Shown here one piece after another: positions 7,500 to 14,567 of a stretch of 35,373 nucleotides of DNA. The DNA comes from an uncultured Pelagibacteraceae bacterium (GTDB lineage Bacteria; Pseudomonadota; Alphaproteobacteria; Pelagibacterales; Pelagibacteraceae): assembly GCA_902635975.1 (NCBI GenBank), contig CACPQC010000006.1, forward strand, positions 1 through 35,373, in the 5' to 3' direction. Position numbers and translations under genes: made by a program. Each line of letters starts with the position of its first letter. Within the stretch, counting starts at the first letter, position 1. The notes under the pieces are model-generated. The model did no database searches. It was given only the letters and a program-made list of their open reading frames with translations, and had not been told where the DNA came from.

Positions 7500-7692
7500 A
7501 TATCCTTCCGTTTGTTGAAAAAGTAAAAAAACTCTTTACAAAAATGCCAGCATATAATGCCAGCACGTTGACAAAATTAATTTTGTAATTTTGCAACACA
7601 GTTTTGTGTTTGTGTAAAAATTGCACTTTTGCAGTGTTATTTGCACACTTATAAAATGCTTTGTACAAACACAATAGTTTTTGTTTTTTCAT
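7492..7692 (-). CDS. Possible short gene at head of leftward operon (weak)
   Basis: 66 residues. MKKQKLLCLYKAFYKC leads into a moderately hydrophobic middle (INFVNVLALYAGIFVKSFFTF) that could be a membrane segment. The end overlaps the start of the 149-residue gene by 8 nt and contains that gene's ribosome binding site. Its own start has only a weak GTGAG upstream. It may be a leader ORF or simply chance. Confidence 0.3.
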   Translation of the reverse strand: MKKQKLLCLYKAFYKCANNTAKVQFLHKHKTVLQNYKINFVNVLALYAGIFVKSFFTFSTNGRIYE

Positions 7693-8348
7693 TTTTTTTA
7701 CTCACTTTTTTACAGACGCAGTGCGAGTCTAACGTAGACACAATTTGTGCAACGAACACACTGCGACTGTTAACTGAATGCACTTTACGTGCATGCAGTT
7801 TGGTTTATTTTAAAAAAAGCAAAAAAATAATTAACTATAAGAAAAACTTATTTTTTTAACTTTTTTGTTTGACTTACAATGTGGGAAAGTTTAAAAAGAA
7901 ATTACTTTAATAATACTTTTTGTAACTATCTGAACAAGTAAGTCACAATAAAATTCTACAACAGATCTGTTATACGTCAACTGAATGTGGCAGAAAAAAG
8001 GCAACTAGAATTGTTGTTTTATGCCCTTTAATTAACTTTGGTAAAATAACTTCACTTCTTTATAGGCAGTGGGTTCGAATAAAACATGTTTTTTAGTCAA
8101 TAAATAACAACGACATTGACTCCCTTTTGACAATGTCGGCATATCGTTGAGTGGCTGATTTTTGATAATACTATTGCCAAATGATTATTCCTTACATCAG
8201 TCACTCATTCATCAGCATAAATATTTTCGGCACTGTTGTTTAAAATAACAACAAGTTAGTAACCATAGCCAATTTCGGTGTATGGGATACGCACTCTGTT
8301 AGTTGCTGTTTCTTCAAAACGTCAGTGCCAAAAAATAAGGAGCAATCA
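7693..8348. other. Large non-coding control region between divergent phage modules
   Basis: About 650 bp with no convincing gene, separating the leftward small-gene operon from the rightward virion genes. 7717-7800 contains hairpins (CGCAGTG 7717-7723 with CACTGCG 7759-7765; GTCTA 7727-7731 with TAGAC 7735-7739; ATGCAC 7778-7783 with GTGCAT 7789-7794). 7800-7860 is almost pure A/T. A weak sigma70-like pair on the plus strand is TTGACT 7869-7874, 17 bp, TAAAAA 7892-7897, and TGACTTAC 7870-7877 recurs inverted at 7938-7945. The rightward start at 8349 has AAGGAG as ribosome binding site. Promoters for both directions, and possibly a replication origin, are likely to lie here. Confidence 0.55.
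8111..8206 (+). other. Two tandem stem-loops in the control region
   Basis: Stem 1 is CGACATTG 8111-8118 with CAATGTCG 8131-8138 (8 bp, 12-nt loop). Stem 2 is GAGTGGCTGAT 8149-8159 with ATCAGTCACTC 8196-8206 (11 positions, one G-U in RNA, 36-nt loop). Neither has a T-run. They lie 140-240 bp before the first rightward gene, as expected for a structured 5' leader or a small RNA. Confidence 0.5.
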
Positions 8349-8459
8349 ATGAAAGCAATAAAAAGAAGAATGGGTCCAGTTAAACTCAAATCAAAAAAAA
8401 CAAGAAAAGCAAAAGGTAAGAAAAGAAGAACTGCTTACGGAACTAAAAGGAAAGGATAA
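8349..8459 (+). CDS. Tiny basic phage protein 1 (36 aa)
   Basis: 36 residues, of which 18 are Lys or Arg (12 Lys, 6 Arg) and none acidic. Start supported by AAGGAG 5 nt upstream of the ATG. The stop overlaps the next start as TAATG, so it heads a run of four coupled short ORFs. Composition resembles virion DNA-condensing peptides of other viruses, but no family is recognised; a role in neutralising packaged DNA or binding nucleic acid is inference from composition and from position just before the coat gene. Confidence 0.65.
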   Translation: MKAIKRRMGPVKLKSKKTRKAKGKKRRTAYGTKRKG

Positions 8460-8635
8460 TGCCGAAACACACACACAAAACCAAAGACGGCAGAACTGCA
8501 CGTAAAGGACTGTATTACTACGCAAACAAAAGAAGGAAAACTGGTAAGAAACCTATCGCAAAAGGCAAAAAAGGTTTTGTCACAAAAGCCGCAATTAAAA
8601 GAAGTGCAAAAACTGCATTTAGAAGAAAAAGGTAA
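8459..8635 (+). CDS. Tiny basic phage protein 2 (58 aa)
   Basis: 58 residues, 23 of them Lys or Arg. It contains RKGLYYYANKRRKTGKKP followed by a Gly/Lys stretch and a helix AAIKRSAKTAF. The pattern GL-x-NxxxKRK resembles small phage proteins with unknown role that contain a GL-ANIHAKRKR-like segment, so it may be a very short member of such a family. ATG overlaps the preceding TAA. Too short for most gene finders, but the four-gene run with TAATG or 3-nt spacing makes it credible. Confidence 0.65.
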   Translation: MPKHTHKTKDGRTARKGLYYYANKRRKTGKKPIAKGKKGFVTKAAIKRSAKTAFRRKR

Positions 8636-8638
8636 TCA

Positions 8639-8785
8639 ATGAAGAAAACTATAAAAGCACCAAAAGGCTTTCATTTTATGAAAGGCAAAAGTGGTATTAG
8701 ATTGATGAAACACAAAGGCAGATTCAAAGCACACAGAGGTGCATCCACTTCTTTAAAATTAAAAGTAATCAAAAAACACTCATAA
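8639..8785 (+). CDS. Tiny basic phage protein 3 (48 aa)
   Basis: 48 residues, rich in Lys, His, Arg and Gly (APKGFHFMKGKSGIRLMKHK, then GRFKAHRGAS). It has a beta-like aromatic start and a Lys-rich end. It begins 3 nt after the previous stop and ends in a TAATG overlap with the next gene. The sequence before the ATG (AAAAAGG, overlapping the previous gene's end) can serve as ribosome binding site. No family recognised; probable nucleic-acid or virion role by composition. Confidence 0.6.
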   Translation: MKKTIKAPKGFHFMKGKSGIRLMKHKGRFKAHRGASTSLKLKVIKKHS

Positions 8786-9036
8786 TGGCAAAATACAGAA
8801 ATAGGACTGTAACACTCAACAAACCTTTCCGTACACCCAATCAATCTAAAAAGTTTGCGGTGTACGTTAAGAATCCAAAAACAAGCAATGTTATAAAAGT
8901 GCGTTTTGGCGATCCAAAAATGAGTATCAAAAAAAATCAGCCAGCACGTAAGAAAAGTTTTTTAGCACGTCACAAATGCTCTACTGCCACAAATAGAACA
9001 ACTGCGAGATATTGGAGTTGTAAGAAATGGAAGTAA
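8785..9036 (+). CDS. Conserved phage protein with ARH-C / ARYWSC-K-W motif
   Basis: 83 residues. The pattern is that of a widespread phage family of unknown function: N-terminal TVTLNKPFRTP and KKFAVYVKNP, a central VRFGDPKMSIKKNQPARKKSF, then LARHKCS and the ending TTARYWSCKKW. The paired Cys (C66, C79) and conserved Arg/His suggest a small metal site or a compact fold. In other phages it is encoded among head genes and is suspected to be virion-associated. Start by TAATG overlap; the end overlaps the next gene by 10 nt. Confidence 0.8.
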   Translation: MAKYRNRTVTLNKPFRTPNQSKKFAVYVKNPKTSNVIKVRFGDPKMSIKKNQPARKKSFLARHKCSTATNRTTARYWSCKKWK

Positions 9037-9698
9037 AAAAAGATGAAAGATTATTTCCAAAAACTATATCAGAAGTTAAAGAACTAGAAAAATACTATAA
9101 AAAAGACATAACAAATATTATAGAAGAAATTGATAGATGGACAAATCATATACAGTTTGTACATTCAAAGTGTTATGTAATAGGTAATGGTCCAAGTAGG
9201 AAAAATTTAGATCTACAAAAGATAACAAGATTTTTAAGTAAATCAAAAGTTCCTTCAAAAAGTTTTGTGATTGGTTGCAACTACATATACAAAGATTTTG
9301 AACCAGATGTAATAATTGCACAAGACACAAAAGTTTTATTACAGATGGTAAAGGACGATGTGTCTGTGCCAGTCATTGCGCCTTTGTTAAAATACAATTG
9401 GGCAAGAAATAACGGTCAAAGAAATTTACGTAAATTTTTCTGTTTGAAATTTCCTACATACAACATGACACGTTGGAACAGTGGCGATATTGCTATCTAT
9501 GTTGCTTGCCTTTTAGGTTTTAAAAAAATTGAATTGATTGGTTTTGATGGTGGTGCAAGTAGTTTATACAGAAAAGATGATGGTGTAAGTTTTGTTCAAA
9601 GTGTTGTAACAGAAAGAAGGATACAATTGATCAAAAACAGTTTTGAAAACATTACAATAAATAGATATGAAGACAACTTGAAAAAGCCTTCTGTGTAA
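9027..9698 (+). CDS. MptE/DUF115-like Rossmann protein, possible glycosyltransferase
   Basis: 223 residues. The core has a nucleotide-binding-like strand-loop CYVIGNGPSRKNLDL (about 49-63), then VIGCNYIYKDFEPDVIIAQD (81-100) and NSGDIAIYVACLLGFKKIELIGFDGG (about 150-175). This GNGPS / GCN / PD--A-D / SG--A---A--LGFK-I-L-G-D order is shared by DUF115/MptE-like proteins and GT42-type sialyltransferases. In phages it may modify virion proteins or a sugar, or be a structural derivative; the substrate cannot be inferred. It is coupled to the preceding gene by a 10-nt overlap and lies just before the coat gene. Its Lys/Ile-rich codon use is a little more AT-rich than the coat gene. Confidence 0.65.
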   Translation: MEVKKDERLFPKTISEVKELEKYYKKDITNIIEEIDRWTNHIQFVHSKCYVIGNGPSRKNLDLQKITRFLSKSKVPSKSFVIGCNYIYKDFEPDVIIAQDTKVLLQMVKDDVSVPVIAPLLKYNWARNNGQRNLRKFFCLKFPTYNMTRWNSGDIAIYVACLLGFKKIELIGFDGGASSLYRKDDGVSFVQSVVTERRIQLIKNSFENITINRYEDNLKKPSV

Positions 9699-9835
9699 CA
9701 AACAAGACTTTGTTCGTGTGGTGCACGTTAAAAACAAGTTCGAACGTTTTGTGTTTTTGGATAACTTCACTGCCTAAAAACAAAAAACATAATTCAGCAT
9801 TTTTTACATAAACTAACAACAAAAGGAGTAAAGCA

Positions 9836-10720
9836 ATGGCTTTATCTAATGCGGGTTCAACTGTATCAAATGCATTTGTAACCCAGTTTGCGGACGATGT
9901 TATTCATGCCGCACAACAAAAAACATCCAAACTGGCTGGTAGTGTAAGAACTGTAAGAAACGTAGTAGGTTCTACTTACAAGTTTAATACACTTTCGTCA
10001 GGTGGATACGTGAAAAACAAAAGTAGATTTGAAGATCTGACAGTGATGTCGGATTCCAGCAAAAGCATGGGTGGTAGTGCCTCCTATGTCGGTGGGGTTG
10101 CTAGTCACGCAACTGTAACTGCTACTCTTAACAACTATGTTTCTGGTGAATACGTCGATGACTTTGACCAACTGAAAACAAATTTTGATTTCAGACAAAC
10201 TTATGCAGAGTCAATCGGTGCGGCACTTGCGAGAGCATACGACACAGAAATCGTTGATGCTTTAGATGCAAGTTCACCATCAACAACTGTAACTGCAAGT
10301 GGCGGTTTAACTAAAGCAAAATTTTTAGAAATTGCTGAAGGATTAAACTCAAACAGTGTAGACACTGCTGACAGATTTGTAGTTATATCACCAGCAGCAC
10401 TTACTGACTTGCTAGCAGACAGTGGAGTTACTACTGCGGCTGATGGACCAATATCTAACACTGCACTTGCAACTGGTTTCATTCCAAACTTTTTAGGATT
10501 CAACATTGTTGTTTCTAACTTGTTAAATGAAGCATCAACTGGAGTGCGTAAGTGTTATGCTTTCCAAAAAAACAGTGTTGGTTTAGCAGTTGGAAAAGAT
10601 GTAACTGCAATGATTAACTATGTTCCACAAAAAGTATCTCACTTGGTTGCTGGCGAATTTTCGGCTGGTGCGGCAGTGATTGATACAACTGGTGTAGCAA
10701 TCATCAACGTAACTGAATAA
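9836..10720 (+). CDS. Major capsid protein
   Basis: 294 residues. HK97-fold coat protein forming the icosahedral shell. It has a strong ribosome binding site (AAAAGGAG) and a flanking strong terminator, as expected for the most abundant phage product. Codons are less AT-rich and the protein has many Ala, Ser, Thr, Val and Gly. Recognisable parts are MALSNAGSTVSNAFVTQFADDV, the YVDDFDQLKTNFDFRQTYAESIGAALARAYDTEIVDAL helix (about 103-140, the HK97 spine helix equivalent), and the C-terminal strand region GLAVGKDVTAMINYVP. The type resembles the short coat proteins (Phage_capsid_2-like) of marine podoviruses. The assignment as coat is confident; the subfamily is inferred. Confidence 0.88.
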   Translation: MALSNAGSTVSNAFVTQFADDVIHAAQQKTSKLAGSVRTVRNVVGSTYKFNTLSSGGYVKNKSRFEDLTVMSDSSKSMGGSASYVGGVASHATVTATLNNYVSGEYVDDFDQLKTNFDFRQTYAESIGAALARAYDTEIVDALDASSPSTTVTASGGLTKAKFLEIAEGLNSNSVDTADRFVVISPAALTDLLADSGVTTAADGPISNTALATGFIPNFLGFNIVVSNLLNEASTGVRKCYAFQKNSVGLAVGKDVTAMINYVPQKVSHLVAGEFSAGAAVIDTTGVAIINVTE

Positions 10721-10741
10721 GGAGTAATCCTTACTCAATTT

Positions 10742-10778
10742 GAAAGCCGTTGTCTTTTGATGACGGCTTTCTTCTTTT
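10742..10778 (+). terminator. Strong rho-independent terminator after the coat gene
   Basis: Perfect 9-bp stem GAAAGCCGT (10742-10750) with ACGGCTTTC (10763-10771), 12-nt loop, then TTCTTTT. It lies 22 bp after the coat stop. A leaky terminator here would give high coat and lower tail expression, as in T7 after gene 10. Confidence 0.88.
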
Positions 10779-10814
10779 AGTACTCTACATAAATATTAAA
10801 AAAGGATTTACACA

Positions 10815-11429
10815 ATGGCACTAACAAAATTTGATATTTGTTCACAAGCATTAATAAAATGTGGAGCAGAAACAATTACTTCATTCAATGACGGCACACA
10901 CGAAGCAAACGTTTGTTCTGTTATGTACGACACAATAAAAAAATCATTACTTTATTACACGTTTTGGAACTTTGCGATTATAAAAGTTCAGATGAACAGA
11001 TTGGCGGAAACACCAACAGATGCAAAGTTCTTATTCGCATATAGTTTACCAGCAGACGTTATCAGAATTAGAAGTATTTTTGATGAAAATGGACAAGCAG
11101 ATTTCACTTACAAAAAAGAAGGACAAAAGATTTTTTCAAATAACAAGACTGCATTCGTTGAATATGTACAAGATATGAACGAAACAACAATGCCTTCTTT
11201 TTTTGTTGAAGCACTTGTTTCAAAAGTAGCAACAGAAATTAACGAAGCAATAACTGCAAGTGGTTCATTGACACAAAGACTTGCTGGCGACTTTCAACAA
11301 AAATTACGTGCAAGTAGAATTGCAGACGGACAAGAAAATCCACCACAAAATATTATGCCAGCAGGCAGATTGATAGAAGCACATTTAAACGGAAGTACTT
11401 CAGACAGATTTAGACACGAGCAAAACTAA
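10815..11429 (+). CDS. Tail tubular protein A (T7 gp11-like head-tail adaptor)
   Basis: 204 residues, close to the size of T7 gp11. It forms the ring joining portal and nozzle. The start MALTKFDICSQALIKCGAETITSFNDGTHEANVCSVMYD is typical of the family (two helices with A-L---G---I-SF-D-T-EA). Later parts include FAYSLPADVIRIRSIF and a C-terminal basic tail. Ribosome binding site AAAGGA, 9 nt before the ATG. Stop and next start overlap (TAATG), coupling it to tail tubular protein B. Confidence 0.85.
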   Translation: MALTKFDICSQALIKCGAETITSFNDGTHEANVCSVMYDTIKKSLLYYTFWNFAIIKVQMNRLAETPTDAKFLFAYSLPADVIRIRSIFDENGQADFTYKKEGQKIFSNNKTAFVEYVQDMNETTMPSFFVEALVSKVATEINEAITASGSLTQRLAGDFQQKLRASRIADGQENPPQNIMPAGRLIEAHLNGSTSDRFRHEQN

Positions 11430-13495
11430 TGGGTATTAGAAGGTATACACAAACAACTTTCACACAAGGCGAAGTTGGAAGTTTTATAAAAGGCAGAGCA
11501 GAACTTGGCATATATCGTGCTGGTTTAGAAACTTGCGAAAACATGATTTTATTACCACAAGGTGGCATTGACAGAAGACGTGGCTTTCAATTTATATCTG
11601 CAAATTTGGACAGTTCAACATTAGCAGATGGTAGCACAGATATTGTAACTGGTTCATTTCATACACAAAGCAGATTGATACCTTTTAAATTTGGTGAAGG
11701 ACAAGAATACGTTTTAATTGTTGAACCAGCAGATAGCACAATTTCATCTACTGCTAAAATACACGTTTATTTTAATGACAGTAGAGTTGCAGTTTTAACA
11801 AACGGTGTAGACGGCAATTTATTCGATATAACAACTGCAAACATTGCAGACATAAGATTTGCACAAACTTTTGATGTAATGATTATGGTTGAACAGAGTA
11901 TGCCGCCTATTCAACTTGTTAGAGGTAGCACACACACAGATTGGGCAGTTGGCGATTTGAGTTTTGACTTTTATCCACTTGTTAATTTTAATTTTGCAAC
12001 AACACTTACACCAGCCGCAAAGACTGGCAGTGGTGTAAACTTAACTTTAAGCAATGGCAACTACACGTGGGTAGATGCTAATTTTCCAAACGGACATATT
12101 AATATGAAAGTTAGATTGAATGCTGGTTTGGCTACAATTACATCTGTCACAAGTGATACAGTTGCAGTAGCAACTATTGATGAAGATTTGGCAGACACAG
12201 TTGCGGCTACTGGCAATGAATGGGAAATAACTGCATTTTCAAATTTTGATGCTACAAAAGGTGGTGGATATCCACGTAGTGTAACCTTTCATCAAAACAG
12301 ATTAATTTTTGGTGGTAGCAGAGATAAACCACAAACTATATTTGCATCGCAAAGTGGTGACTTTTTCAATTTTAAACCAACCACACGTGTTGTGAGTGGC
12401 AGTGACACAACTGGCGAAGTAACAGACGATGCTGGTTTTGTTTTTACAATAGCCAGTGATGAATTAAATTTAATCAATCATATTATATCACAACAAGCAT
12501 TATTCATTTTCACAACAGATGGCGAATTTGATATGAGTGGTGAACCAGTGACACCTTCAAATGTTTTGATAAGGCAACAAACAAGATACGGTATAAAAAG
12601 TGGTACTGCAGAGCCCAAAGTGGTTGATAACGAAACAATGTTTATAGACAAGTCTGGCAAACAGTTGAGGGCATTTGTTTACAATTTCAACACAGATGCT
12701 TTCAGTGCAAAAAATTATTCACTTGTACATCACACAATGTTGTCAACCGCAACACAAATAGAATATCTTAAAAATTACAAAGACACGAACACAAACTACG
12801 TTGTAGCAGTAAACAACGGTGATTTATGTGTAATGGGTGTTAACGTTGAAAGAGATGTAATTGGTTGGAGTAGATGGACAACAACTGGCACATTTTTACA
12901 AGTGTGTGAAGTTGACGATGCTTTGTATGCATTAGTAACACGTAACAACGGAACATTTTTAGAAAAATTAACAGACGAAGATGTTTATTTAGATTGCCAT
13001 ATAACAACATCAAGTACTGGTAGTTCTTATGCTGGTGCAAATGGATTACAGTCACAAACAGTTGCTGTGCTTGCTGATGGTACTGTACATGAAAACGTCA
13101 CAGTAGATGCAAAAGGCAATTTTAGTTTGACACGTGTTTCGTCTTCAACACAAATAGGATACAATTATACTTCAACTGCAAAAACATTACCTATCACATT
13201 CCAACTTGGAAACAGTTTAGTAAGTGGTGAAAGGATAAGAAAGATGTTTGCAGAATTACAATTTTTTAAAAGTAAAAGTGCAAAAGTAGATGGACGTGTA
13301 GTACCGTTTAGAAATTTAGGTGCTTCATTGTTAGATAGTCCAATAACAGAATTTACTGGCATAAAAAGAATAAGGTTGACTGGCATAACAGAACAACCGC
13401 AAGTGACTGTAACTGTTGACGAACCGTTGCCAATGACACTTTTATCTTTAACAACAGAATGCAAATTTTCGACTGGCAAATTCCAACAACAGTAA
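11429..13495 (+). CDS. Tail tubular protein B (nozzle / stabilisation protein)
   Basis: 688 residues. Forms the tail nozzle below the gp11-like ring and is the docking site for fibres. The N-terminus has the recognised GEVGSFIKGRAELGIYRAGL, C-NMILLPQGGIDRRRGFQFI pattern (about 14-55). Further on are FHQNRLIFGGSRDKPQTIFAS (about 286-306, with the beta-propeller-like FHQNRL-FGG signature), and DELNLINHIISQQALFIFTTDGEFDMSG. It overlaps the next gene by 37 nt. Confidence 0.9.
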   Translation: MGIRRYTQTTFTQGEVGSFIKGRAELGIYRAGLETCENMILLPQGGIDRRRGFQFISANLDSSTLADGSTDIVTGSFHTQSRLIPFKFGEGQEYVLIVEPADSTISSTAKIHVYFNDSRVAVLTNGVDGNLFDITTANIADIRFAQTFDVMIMVEQSMPPIQLVRGSTHTDWAVGDLSFDFYPLVNFNFATTLTPAAKTGSGVNLTLSNGNYTWVDANFPNGHINMKVRLNAGLATITSVTSDTVAVATIDEDLADTVAATGNEWEITAFSNFDATKGGGYPRSVTFHQNRLIFGGSRDKPQTIFASQSGDFFNFKPTTRVVSGSDTTGEVTDDAGFVFTIASDELNLINHIISQQALFIFTTDGEFDMSGEPVTPSNVLIRQQTRYGIKSGTAEPKVVDNETMFIDKSGKQLRAFVYNFNTDAFSAKNYSLVHHTMLSTATQIEYLKNYKDTNTNYVVAVNNGDLCVMGVNVERDVIGWSRWTTTGTFLQVCEVDDALYALVTRNNGTFLEKLTDEDVYLDCHITTSSTGSSYAGANGLQSQTVAVLADGTVHENVTVDAKGNFSLTRVSSSTQIGYNYTSTAKTLPITFQLGNSLVSGERIRKMFAELQFFKSKSAKVDGRVVPFRNLGASLLDSPITEFTGIKRIRLTGITEQPQVTVTVDEPLPMTLLSLTTECKFSTGKFQQQ

Positions 13496-13938
13496 AGCCT
13501 ACTCGACACAAACTTAATTTTCCACATTTTGAATATGTGGTTAATAACTGTCGACAAGCAGACAATATTGAAATTGGATTAACTGGATTTACAAAAAAAA
13601 GTTTGATCAAAATGTATGATAAACTTGAAGACGGACTTACTGGTACAGAAGAAAACAACATTCCTTTTTTAGTTGCTGGCACACAAATACAAGACGATGA
13701 AGTTTGGTATTGGTTTTTGGCAACACCATTAGTCAATCATTATTGGTTTCGTGTAACGTTAGAAGCAAAAAAATTAATCAAAAAAAAGAAACATCAACAC
13801 AAAGATAAGAGACATTTAGTGCAAGTTTGGAGTGGGCACAATGCCAGCATTAGATGGCTAAATATTTTAAATTTTAAACAAGTCAGTCACTACTACGTGG
13901 GAAATGAAAAGATTTTAATTGTGGAGAATAGAAAATAA
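13459..13938 (+). CDS. T7 gp13-like / DUF2833 GNAT-fold virion assembly protein
   Basis: 159 residues, starting inside the end of the preceding gene. T7 gp13 is needed for virion maturation; related proteins have a degenerate acetyltransferase-like fold. Features supporting this are size, position between nozzle and gp14-like genes, and the C-terminal pattern (NASIRWLNILNFKQVSHY) resembling the S--WL-WLGF end of GNAT-like proteins. Mid-protein it has a long basic run (KKLIKKKKHQHKDKR, about 109-123). No acetyl-CoA loop (Q/RxxGxG/A) is seen, so enzyme activity is unlikely. Assignment mostly from context. Confidence 0.6.
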   Translation: MQIFDWQIPTTVKPTRHKLNFPHFEYVVNNCRQADNIEIGLTGFTKKSLIKMYDKLEDGLTGTEENNIPFLVAGTQIQDDEVWYWFLATPLVNHYWFRVTLEAKKLIKKKKHQHKDKRHLVQVWSGHNASIRWLNILNFKQVSHYYVGNEKILIVENRK

Positions 13939-14567
13939 TGTGTGCACCTCGTAATTTATTACCAGTAATAGCAATTGCTGGTTTAGCAGTAGCAACTGGC
14001 GGTTTATCAGTTGGAGCAACAACTGCGGCGACTACATCAACTACTGCGGCGACAACTGCTTCTACTACTGCAAGTTTTGGAACTGCATTTCACGCAACGC
14101 AACAAGCAACTACATTACAAAGTTTAGCAACTGCATTACAAACTGGACTAAAATTTGCAAACACAGCCGCACCACTTATTGGTGCTGGTGGTTTAGTTTA
14201 CAGTGGGCAGATTCAAAAAAGTATTTTAGAACAACAAGCCGCCTACTCTAACTTTCAGTCTGCACAAGAAGAAGAAACTTATGCATTAAGAAAAGATCAA
14301 CGTAGACGAAGACTTGCAGTTGCGTTAGGTAAACAAAGAGCATTGTATGGAATAAGTGGTGTAAGATTAGAAGAAACACCAACGGACATTTTAACTTCAA
14401 CTGCACGTTCGTTTGCAGAAGATGATTTTTACGACAGATACGGAACAAGTGGCAGAATGACAAGTGCAAAATTAAGTGCAAGCAATTTACGACAAAGTGG
14501 CGAACAAGCAGAACTTGGTGGATTACTTTCTGCTGAACTTACACTAGCACGTAGAGGAGTAATTTAA
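13938..14567 (+). CDS. T7 gp14-like internal virion (ejection) protein
   Basis: 209 residues. It begins MCAPRNLLP and an Ala/Thr-rich hydrophobic stretch (VIAIAGLAVATGGL, residues 10-23), then a low-complexity Ala/Thr tract to about 50, a further hydrophobic Gly/Ala segment (AAPLIGAGGLVYSG), and a helical basic region with RKDQRRRRLAVALGKQRALYGISGVRLEETPTDIL. This last pattern (ALYGASGV with xxGTP/ETPTD) is the signature of T7 gp14-like inner-core proteins, which insert into the host outer membrane during DNA ejection. Ribosome binding site GGAG; TAATG-type coupling on both sides. Confidence 0.85.
   Translation: MCAPRNLLPVIAIAGLAVATGGLSVGATTAATTSTTAATTASTTASFGTAFHATQQATTLQSLATALQTGLKFANTAAPLIGAGGLVYSGQIQKSILEQQAAYSNFQSAQEEETYALRKDQRRRRLAVALGKQRALYGISGVRLEETPTDILTSTARSFAEDDFYDRYGTSGRMTSAKLSASNLRQSGEQAELGGLLSAELTLARRGVI

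Noticed and set aside
7629..7859. Rightward 76-codon ORF with a hydrophobic start
   Set aside because: No ribosome binding site, runs through hairpins and an A/T-only stretch; treated as non-coding control region.
8071..8085. GGGTTCGAAT resembling a tRNA T-arm
   Set aside because: No acceptor, D-arm or anticodon stem can be built around it; a similar word at about 6710 lies inside a gene.
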